Shown: positions 1 through 4,807 of the stretch, one piece after another | Numbering within the stretch: the stretch's first letter is position 1 | Layout of the letters: every line of letters starts with the position of its first letter | From: an uncultured Blautia sp. | GTDB lineage: Bacteria; Bacillota; Clostridia; Lachnospirales; Lachnospiraceae | Assembly (NCBI GenBank): GCA_900765525.1 | Contig: CAAFRY010000334.1 | Location: 1-5,949, forward strand | DNA length: 5,949 nt | Reading direction: 5' to 3' | Translations under genes and position numbers: made by a program | Notes under the pieces: model-generated | Told to the model about the DNA's origin: nothing | Databases searched by the model: none | The model's input: only the letters and a program-made list of their open reading frames with translations

Positions 1-6
1 AAAAAC

Positions 7-67
7 AAAAAAAAAAAAAAAAAACATAGGGCTGCCTTATGGATACCTTCTTACCCATGGGGCAGCC
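7..67 (-). terminator. A18 tract plus strong hairpin; terminator geometry on the minus strand
   Basis: Bases 30-42 pair with 55-67 to give a 13-bp stem (7 GC-rich Watson-Crick pairs, two G-U wobbles, then four more pairs). After an A43/C54 mismatch two further pairs close a 6-nt loop at 46-51. A run of 18 A lies at 7-24. Read on the minus strand this is stem, five spacer bases, then T18, resembling a Rho-independent terminator. No minus-strand gene is visible to use it. On the plus strand there is no T-run after the stem, so it should not terminate there. It may be half of a bidirectional terminator for a gene left of the window, an antisense block, or a 5' leader structure. The fold is clear; the role is a guess. 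Confidence 0.4.
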
Positions 68-84
68 AATAAAAGAGAAGAAAA

Positions 85-756
85 ATGTTAAAGAAAAAAA
101 AGTATATGGCAGCAGCGGCGGCAGCCGCTGTTCTTATAGCAGTAATCGTGATTGTATGGGTTGTAATCGGAAAAAAAGATAATGAGGCGGAAGAATACCG
201 CTGTAATCTGGGAAATGGAATCTATATTCTGTCTGCCGGAACCTATACAGGAGAGTTTGTGGAGGATGGCAGTGACAGGGCAGTGGAAAACGTCTGGAAG
301 CTGCAGGTGATAAATACTTCAGATAAGGATGTACAGTTTCTGAAAATCAAGGCCCAGGCAGAAGATGAGGAAGGGGTTTTTGAGATTACCACTCTTACTG
401 CAGGGGGAACTGTAGAGGTATTGGAAGCTTCCGGAGCAATTTATCCGGAAGAAGAAGCAGATGCAGAATACCAGGCAGAAAATCTGGTATTTTTCCAGGA
501 AGAACTTTCCCTACAGAAGGAGCATCTGCAAATTTCTGCCCAGGACTATTGGATTCGGGTGGAAAATACAGGAAGCCAGGCTATAGAGGGAGACATCTAT
601 GTATATTATAAAAATGCGAAAGAGGATGTTTTTCAGGGAGGAATAACCTACAGGGCCAGACTGCAGGGAGGGCTTAATCCCGGGGAGGCCAGGGAGCTGG
701 AAGTATCCCACTACAGAGCGGATACCAGCAAGATAATGTATGTGGACTATCAGTAA
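85..756 (+). CDS. membrane-anchored protein with two extracellular beta-type modules, function unknown
   Basis: This 223-residue protein starts with a lysine-rich stub (residues 3-6) and one hydrophobic segment (about 8-29, alanine- then valine/isoleucine-rich). The next residues are KK and there is no cleavage site or lipobox, so it is probably a single-pass protein with an outside C-terminal domain. The ectodomain seems to hold two diverged copies of one module, about 68-116 and 148-213. Each opens with an aromatic-led strand followed by an N-T-[SG] turn (VWKLQVINTS at 70-79; YWIRVENTG at 155-163). The second module contains YYKN, GGITYR and a PGE turn before its last strand, as in CARDB/Ig-like sandwiches. 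I recognise no named family. The Shine-Dalgarno site is weak (AGAGAAG, 74-80). The gene ends 10 bp before the PqqD start and is probably co-transcribed with it, which suggests a role in export, display or anchoring of the peptide product (inference). Confidence 0.8.
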   Translation: MLKKKKYMAAAAAAAVLIAVIVIVWVVIGKKDNEAEEYRCNLGNGIYILSAGTYTGEFVEDGSDRAVENVWKLQVINTSDKDVQFLKIKAQAEDEEGVFEITTLTAGGTVEVLEASGAIYPEEEADAEYQAENLVFFQEELSLQKEHLQISAQDYWIRVENTGSQAIEGDIYVYYKNAKEDVFQGGITYRARLQGGLNPGEARELEVSHYRADTSKIMYVDYQ

Positions 757-761
757 GGAGG
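755..761 (+). promoter_or_regulatory. Shine-Dalgarno site fixing the PqqD start at 767
   Basis: AAGGAGG at 755-761, continuing as GGG to 764, overlaps the stop codon of the preceding gene and sits 5 bases before the ATG at 767. The longer in-frame ATG at 740 lies inside the upstream gene with no such site, so 767 is preferred. Confidence 0.8.
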
Positions 762-766
762 GGGAA

Positions 767-1036
767 ATGAGGATTTCAGAGGATTACATATTAAGGGAAA
801 TTGCAGGGGAGCTTATGATTGTACCTACCAGAGAAGCTGCCTTGAAATTTCAGGGACTTATGACGGTGAATGAAACAGGAGCCTTTCTCTGGAAGATGCT
901 GCAGCAAGGTGAGCATAGCCAGGAGGAATTAGTGCAGGGACTTTGCAGAGAATACCAGGTAGAAGCAGATACTGCGGACCAGGATGTTCAGGAATTTCTG
1001 GGCCGGTTGAGAGCGGAAGGAATACTGTTGGAATAG
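767..1036 (+). CDS. PqqD family peptide chaperone (RiPP recognition element)
   Basis: An 89-residue stand-alone PqqD-like protein. PqqD domains bind the leader of a ribosomally made peptide and present it to a radical SAM or other modifying enzyme. The usual pattern is visible: an N-terminal beta-hairpin region (REIAGELMIVP, residues 10-20), the conserved NETGAFLW at 35-42, then helices with regularly spaced leucines and a closing GILLE. The length matches free-standing family members. It lies 16 bp upstream of the candidate precursor and two genes upstream of a radical SAM gene, which fits that job. The start at 767 is chosen over 740 because of its strong Shine-Dalgarno site. No catalytic activity is expected. 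Family assignment is confident; the partner is inferred from context. Confidence 0.88.
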   Translation: MRISEDYILREIAGELMIVPTREAALKFQGLMTVNETGAFLWKMLQQGEHSQEELVQGLCREYQVEADTADQDVQEFLGRLRAEGILLE

Positions 1037-1052
1037 AGAGGATAAACAAAAA

Positions 1053-1328
1053 ATGATAAAAAAGAGTTACAAAAAACCAGAAATAGTATTTGAACATATG
1101 GAATTTAATTCTACCATTGCAAGCGCTTGTGAATGGCAAAAGATAAGCGATTGTTTTGACGCAGTAGAGGGTAATGATAAATTTGATGGATTAGTTTTAG
1201 TACCAAACGAAATACATGGGGGAATCATGACAATTGCAACTTCCGAGGGATGCCAGGGATATACTACAGAGGCTTGTTATCATAATCCATCTTTAGTTTC
1301 AAATGCTATTGAGTTCTACCTATCTTGA
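1053..1328 (+). CDS. candidate RiPP precursor peptide with four cysteines
   Basis: A 91-residue protein with no enzyme motif, between the PqqD gene and the kinase gene. The N-terminus (MIKKSYKKPEIVFE) is basic, with an aromatic/acidic stretch after it. It resembles leaders of small clostridial peptides that sit beside PqqD and radical SAM genes (from memory; not searched). There is no hydrophobic signal segment. The sequence AxA at 23-25 directly precedes Cys26 and could mark leader cleavage. Cysteines fall at 26, 34, 67 and 75, as two CX7C modules separated by a glycine- and acid-containing middle. The protein ends in Ser91. The Shine-Dalgarno site is GAGAGGA at 1036-1042, 10 bases before the ATG. 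GC is about 35% by hand count against about 47% for the PqqD gene. Alternative: an unmodified small protein bound by the same enzymes. Confidence 0.7.
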   Translation: MIKKSYKKPEIVFEHMEFNSTIASACEWQKISDCFDAVEGNDKFDGLVLVPNEIHGGIMTIATSEGCQGYTTEACYHNPSLVSNAIEFYLS

Positions 1329-1341
1329 AATTCAATGTTAC

Positions 1342-1345
1342 GGAG
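1342..1345 (+). promoter_or_regulatory. Shine-Dalgarno site fixing the kinase start at 1351
   Basis: GGAG lies 5 bases upstream of the ATG at 1351. The longer in-frame ATG at 1303 sits inside the precursor gene and has no purine-rich site before it. Starting at 1351 removes a 26-bp overlap and leaves a 22-bp gap after the precursor stop. Confidence 0.7.
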
Positions 1346-1350
1346 ACCAT

Positions 1351-2217
1351 ATGGTAAGATATTACGAAATCGCAGGTCTTATATTGGCATGTTATTTGCC
1401 GGAAACTGAATTTTTTCAGGAGAGTGTGCAGTACAGCAGGTTCCGGTCAGAGGCAAAGGAAGCAGATGTCCAGGTGGACTTTTTTATTAAAGAGATAGAG
1501 AAAGAAAGAGGGACTTTAGTTTATCAGGATGAGCGCCAGCATATCAGGACAGAGCAGGACGAGATTTTGCGCTATATTGGAAATTTTAGTCTTGATGAGA
1601 AAATAGGAAAGCCCCTGATATGCCAGCGGTATCAGAAAGGAAAACCAGGGAAATATAAGATTTACTTGTCTGGAAACGGAGAATATTTTTCAGAAAAATT
1701 TTTTATGGATAATATGGGGCTGGACCATATCATGGTAGATTTTGGAAGGGTGATTTTACATTCATCCTTTCTTGTTTATAGGGGTGAGGGAATTCTTTTT
1801 TCCGCTCCTTCCGGAACCGGAAAATCAACCCAGGCGGATTTATGGGAAAAATATCTGCCCGGAACAGAGATTGTAAATGGAGACAGAAGCATCTTGGGAT
1901 ATAAAGAGGGAAGGATTTGGGCATATGGACTTCCTATGTGCGGTTCCTCCGGGATTACCAAGCAAATCTATGCTCCCGTAAAGAGTATAGTTGTTCTGAG
2001 ACAGGGAAAAGAAAACCAGTTAAGCAGGCTAAAGCCGTCCCATGCTTTTCGCTTTCTGCTGTCAGAATGTGGCGTTAGCTTATGGTCCAAAGAAGATATG
2101 GAACAGGTAATGCAGATTTTACAGGATGTTGTGCAGCATGTTCCTGTATATTACTTTAGCTGCAGGCCGGATGAATACGCTGTTTATACTTTAAGGAATG
2201 TTTTATATAAGGATTAG
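1351..2217 (+). CDS. HPr kinase/PEPCK-like P-loop kinase of a peptide cluster
   Basis: A 288-residue protein whose C-terminal half looks like the HprK/PEPCK-type kinase fold. The Walker A loop is APSGTGKS (residues 152-159), preceded by a hydrophobic strand and a HSS motif as in the family. NGDR at 176-179 matches the acidic metal-binding segment, and the GLPMCGSSGI stretch (193-202) matches the glycine-rich loop that follows it in these proteins. The N-terminal ~140 residues are variable and lack the classic HPr kinase N-domain. Relatives in RiPP clusters include the paeninodin kinase, which phosphorylates the C-terminal serine of a lasso precursor (established for that system). Here the adjacent precursor ends in serine, so it is the leading substrate candidate (inference). 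A role on HPr itself is unlikely given the context. Its stop overlaps the AGGAG site of the radical SAM gene. Confidence 0.82.
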   Translation: MVRYYEIAGLILACYLPETEFFQESVQYSRFRSEAKEADVQVDFFIKEIEKERGTLVYQDERQHIRTEQDEILRYIGNFSLDEKIGKPLICQRYQKGKPGKYKIYLSGNGEYFSEKFFMDNMGLDHIMVDFGRVILHSSFLVYRGEGILFSAPSGTGKSTQADLWEKYLPGTEIVNGDRSILGYKEGRIWAYGLPMCGSSGITKQIYAPVKSIVVLRQGKENQLSRLKPSHAFRFLLSECGVSLWSKEDMEQVMQILQDVVQHVPVYYFSCRPDEYAVYTLRNVLYKD

Positions 2218-2226
2218 GAGAAAAAT

Positions 2227-3351
2227 ATGGAGTACACAGGATGGGAGAGAGATTTTCCCATTAGTAAATATCTGACTGCTAAGGCGGCTAGAAACAAGAT
2301 ACCTCTTCATGGAGCCTTTGAATTGACTGCAAGATGTAATTTTAATTGCAGAATGTGCTATATACACGATATAAATTCCATGAATGAGTTAAAAGAAAGA
2401 GAACTTCCGGTATCCTGGTGGCTGAAAACTGCAGAGGAAGCCAGGAAGGAGGGGCTGCTGTTTCTCTTGCTTACAGGAGGAGAGGCAATGCTCAGGGCAG
2501 ATTTCCGGGAATTATACCAGGAGCTGGCACAGATGGGTTTTCGCCTGGTGATAAATACCAACGGCTCTCTTATAGACGAAAAGATTCTGGAGCTGTTCAG
2601 AAAGTATCCGCCGGGAAGAGTAAATGTATCTATGTACGGGGCTTCGGAAGAAACTTATAAAAGGCTTTGCGGCCGGGAAATGAAGGAGCGTGCAGCCCGA
2701 GGCATTCGGGAATTGAAAAAAATCGGTTTGTCCGTGCGGACCACTATGACTGCCACTCCCTATAATTGCCAGGACATGGAAAAAGTTTATGATTTCAGCA
2801 GGCAGGAAAACACCCTTTTTGAGACTACCTCCTATACCTTTCCTCCGGCCCGCAGGGAGGGACAAATGACCCGGCCGGACAGAATGACGGCCCAAGAAGC
2901 CGGAAAATATATGGTGCAGAGGGATAAAATGATACTTTCGTCTGCTGCTTTTTACGAAAGAGCAGCTAAGATGACGGACTATTGCAAAGAGAACAAGACG
3001 GAGGAAAGGGCAGAAAATGACACGGGAGCAGGTGTTTCCTGTCAGGCCGGAAATTCTTCCTTCTGGATAACCTGGGAGGGAAAGATGCGGCCCTGCGGCT
3101 TAATGACTGCTCCCGAAGCCGATGTGGTAAAAATCGGATTCAGCCAGGCTTGGAAACAAATCTATCAGGCAACAGAGCAAATAAGGATGCCGGTGGAATG
3201 CAAATATTGCAGCAAACAGAGACTGTGCAGAGTCTGTGCAGCTATGTGTCAGACCGAGACAGGAAGCTTCGATAAAAAGCCTGAGTATGTATGCCAAATG
3301 GCAGAAGCTATGCTGGAAGAGTATAGAAAAGAAGTCGGGCGGGAGGAATAA
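2227..3351 (+). CDS. radical SAM/SPASM peptide-modifying enzyme
   Basis: A 374-residue radical SAM protein. The 4Fe-4S/SAM-binding motif CNFNCRMC spans residues 37-44 (Cys37, 41, 44), and GGE at 84-86 is the usual SAM amino-group motif. The C-terminus carries a SPASM-type auxiliary cluster region: Cys272, Cys290 in a KMRPCG context, then Cys325, 328, 334, 337 and 341, and Cys356. That is the spacing style of enzymes that form thioether or carbon-carbon crosslinks in peptides (sactipeptide, ranthipeptide, mycofactocin and streptide enzymes). A charged low-complexity linker lies around 253-271. No PqqD domain is fused to it, in keeping with the separate PqqD gene. The Shine-Dalgarno site AGGAG (2216-2220) overlaps the kinase stop, suggesting translational coupling. 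Substrate and bond type cannot be read from the sequence. Confidence 0.9.
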   Translation: MEYTGWERDFPISKYLTAKAARNKIPLHGAFELTARCNFNCRMCYIHDINSMNELKERELPVSWWLKTAEEARKEGLLFLLLTGGEAMLRADFRELYQELAQMGFRLVINTNGSLIDEKILELFRKYPPGRVNVSMYGASEETYKRLCGREMKERAARGIRELKKIGLSVRTTMTATPYNCQDMEKVYDFSRQENTLFETTSYTFPPARREGQMTRPDRMTAQEAGKYMVQRDKMILSSAAFYERAAKMTDYCKENKTEERAENDTGAGVSCQAGNSSFWITWEGKMRPCGLMTAPEADVVKIGFSQAWKQIYQATEQIRMPVECKYCSKQRLCRVCAAMCQTETGSFDKKPEYVCQMAEAMLEEYRKEVGREE

Positions 3352-3357
3352 GGGAGT

Positions 3358-3852
3358 ATGGAAGTTCGTCAGGTGGATACAGCGGAGTATCTTTCAGAAA
3401 TAATAGAGATTCTCCGGCAGGGAAGAGAAGTGTCCATTCCTGTGAAAGGGAACAGTATGGCGCCTTTTCTCAGAGAAGGGAGAGATGCAGTTCTTCTTGG
3501 CCTGTTTTCCAGAAAGCCAAATAAGGGAGATGTGGTGCTGTATCGCCGGAGCAATGGGCAATATGTACTCCACAGAATTTTCCGCAGAGATAAGAATCAG
3601 CAGTATTACATGGAGGGCGACGCTCAGAACTGGGTGGAAGGTCCCATAGAAAGAGAGCAGATAAAGGCTTTAGCCGTAAAGTTCAGAAGAAAAGGAAAGT
3701 GGATTGGACGCAATAATGTCTGTGCTTTGTTTTTCCGTATTTTATGGCCTTTTAAACGGCATATCAGAGGCATATGGCATTATGGCTGCAGAATATTGCA
3801 GTTAATAAAAAGAAGTGCTTTCTGCTTACTTAAAAAAAGTAATATAGAGTAG
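3358..3852 (+). CDS. S24/S26 family serine peptidase, Ser-His type, without N-terminal membrane anchor
   Basis: A 164-residue protein with the signal-peptidase-like core. KGNSMAPFL contains the nucleophile Ser33; KGDVVLYR (56-63) and VLHRIF (70-75) follow, with His72 where bacterial signal peptidase I has its general-base lysine; and a YYMEGDAQN block lies near residues 84-92. The Ser-His layout is that of SipW/ER-type peptidases. Unlike those, it has no N-terminal transmembrane helix. The C-terminal third is basic and partly hydrophobic (about 118-160) and might touch the membrane. As last gene of the peptide operon it probably removes the precursor leader, possibly at AxA before Cys26 (inference). 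The likely Shine-Dalgarno site is GGGAGGA at 3341-3347, 10 bases upstream; a nearer GGGAG is only one base from the ATG and is too close. Confidence 0.82.
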   Translation: MEVRQVDTAEYLSEIIEILRQGREVSIPVKGNSMAPFLREGRDAVLLGLFSRKPNKGDVVLYRRSNGQYVLHRIFRRDKNQQYYMEGDAQNWVEGPIEREQIKALAVKFRRKGKWIGRNNVCALFFRILWPFKRHIRGIWHYGCRILQLIKRSAFCLLKKSNIE

Positions 3853-3855
3853 GTA

Positions 3856-3906
3856 AAAGTCTCATTCCTGTGTTCAGGTATAATATGGATATGGGAATGG
3901 GATTTT
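3856..3906 (+). promoter_or_regulatory. inverted repeat flanking a TATAAT box; promoter/operator candidate
   Basis: TATAAT at 3879-3884 is a perfect -10 hexamer. At 16-18 bp upstream there is no recognisable TTGACA, so if it is a promoter it may need an activator. It sits between two arms (3856-3868 and 3894-3906) that pair over 13 positions, including two G-U wobbles, with a 25-nt spacer. A nested alternative hairpin, CCTG-TGTT-CAGG (3867-3878), uses part of the left arm. The dyad may be an operator, or in read-through RNA a structure ending in four U. It lies in the only sizeable gap between the peptide operon and the EPS genes. Confidence 0.45.
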
Positions 3907-3907
3907 C

Positions 3908-3970
3908 ATGTATAAAACATTGTTATTTTTAAGGGTTCAGACGTTGCAAGAGAAAGGATTACAGGTATGA
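3908..3970 (+). CDS. possible 20-codon leader ORF overlapping the next start as ATGA
   Basis: ATG at 3908 opens a 20-residue frame, mildly hydrophobic at its N-terminus (MYKTLLFL), that ends with TGA at 3968-3970. That stop overlaps the ATG at 3967 of the next gene in the four-base ATGA arrangement typical of translational coupling. A weak Shine-Dalgarno element, GGGA at 3899-3902, lies 5 bases before the ATG, inside the right arm of the inverted repeat. A chance ORF of this length is quite possible, and the peptide has no recognisable family. Confidence 0.3.
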   Translation: MYKTLLFLRVQTLQEKGLQV

Positions 3971-4794
3971 GATTTGTAAGGGCTGTGGTCATTATATTAT
4001 TTATCGCATCTTTTGGGATTTTCGGAGTCTCCCAGGTTATCAGTTTAGGAAAGAAAGATGAGACTATCCCTCAGATAACCAGCGACAGGGAGGTTTTGGA
4101 AATCCCTTGTGAACATACTCAGGAGCAGCTTTTGGAAGGCATGCAGGCAGAGGATGAAAAAGACGGAGATTTAAGCGGACAGATTATTGCAGGCTCTTTT
4201 TCCAGATTTATTGAAAAGGGCGTGTGCAATCTTACTTATGTAGTGTTTGATTCTGCTGATAATCCGGCTTCTTTTACCAGAAAGGTGAAGTTTACGGATT
4301 ATCATTCTCCCAGGTTTACCCTGAATGAGCCCTTGGTATTTGTGGCGGACCAGGGCAGCTATGGGGATGCTATGGAGAGAATTGGTGCCCAGGATATAAT
4401 GGATGGAAACCTGAAGGAGTGGATTACCCAGACAGCTACGGATGTAAATTATCAGAAGGCAGGTAGCTATACGATGACTGTGGAGGTCAGCAACAGCTTT
4501 GGGGATACTGTCCAGGTTGCCTTGCCAGTACATATAGTGGAAACGGCAAACAGGGAGCTGGATATTCGGCTTTCTGAGACTATTGTTTACATAAAGCAGG
4601 GAGAGGCAGTGAATCCCCAGGAATATGTGACGGAGCTGGCAGATGCAGCAGGAAATCCTTTGGATAGAGGGCTGGTGAACGCAGTATCTTCTGTGGACAG
4701 CCAGACACCGGGCTGTTATGAAATACATTATCAGGCGGCAGATGCTGAGGGCAGGTCCGGAGAAAACTGGCTGACCGTTGTGGTGGAAGGATGA
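3967..4794 (+). CDS. membrane-anchored protein with three Ig-like (DUF5011-type) domains
   Basis: A 275-residue protein with one N-terminal transmembrane segment (about 5-27) and an extracellular part made of three Ig-like domains, about 35-113, 115-195 and 197-275. The domains show the pattern of bacterial HYR/DUF5011 repeats: an acidic DGD or DGN turn (DEKDGDLSGQI around 63-73; MDGNLKEWI around 145) and a final-strand GxYxxxYxxxDxxG signature (clearest near 249-263, CYEIHYQAADAEG). Cys48 and Cys87 in domain 1 could pair. Proteins of this sort are common as early genes of EPS loci in clostridia, perhaps binding or guiding polysaccharide at the cell surface (inference). It has its own Shine-Dalgarno site, AAGGA at 3954-3958. 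Thirteen bases separate its stop from the Wzz-kinase gene. Confidence 0.78.
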   Translation: MRFVRAVVIILFIASFGIFGVSQVISLGKKDETIPQITSDREVLEIPCEHTQEQLLEGMQAEDEKDGDLSGQIIAGSFSRFIEKGVCNLTYVVFDSADNPASFTRKVKFTDYHSPRFTLNEPLVFVADQGSYGDAMERIGAQDIMDGNLKEWITQTATDVNYQKAGSYTMTVEVSNSFGDTVQVALPVHIVETANRELDIRLSETIVYIKQGEAVNPQEYVTELADAAGNPLDRGLVNAVSSVDSQTPGCYEIHYQAADAEGRSGENWLTVVVEG

Positions 4795-4807
4795 AAGGGG
4801 AGAGATA

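Noticed and set aside
1007..1035. Possible promoter before the precursor gene (TTGAGA with a GAATAG-like -10)
   Set aside because: The -10 match is poor and the sequence is the coding end of the PqqD gene, so an internal promoter cannot be supported.
1053..1328. Reading the small protein as a lasso or lanthipeptide precursor
   Set aside because: No lasso cyclase (asparagine synthetase-like), transglutaminase-like peptidase or lanthipeptide synthetase is present in the window, and the core is not Ser/Thr/Cys-dense in lanthipeptide style.
1351..2217. Calling the kinase a genuine HPr kinase/phosphorylase (hprK)
   Set aside because: It lacks the HPr kinase N-terminal domain and the usual neighbour lgt, and it sits inside a peptide-maturation operon. 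Only the P-loop kinase fold is shared.
2512..2895. 127-codon minus-strand frame inside the radical SAM gene
   Set aside because: It is antisense to the conserved radical SAM core and has no recognisable motif.
3911..3916. Second -10-like TATAAA close to the EPS-side start
   Set aside because: There is no -35 at proper spacing (GATATG at 17 bp), and the TATAAT at 3879 is the better match.
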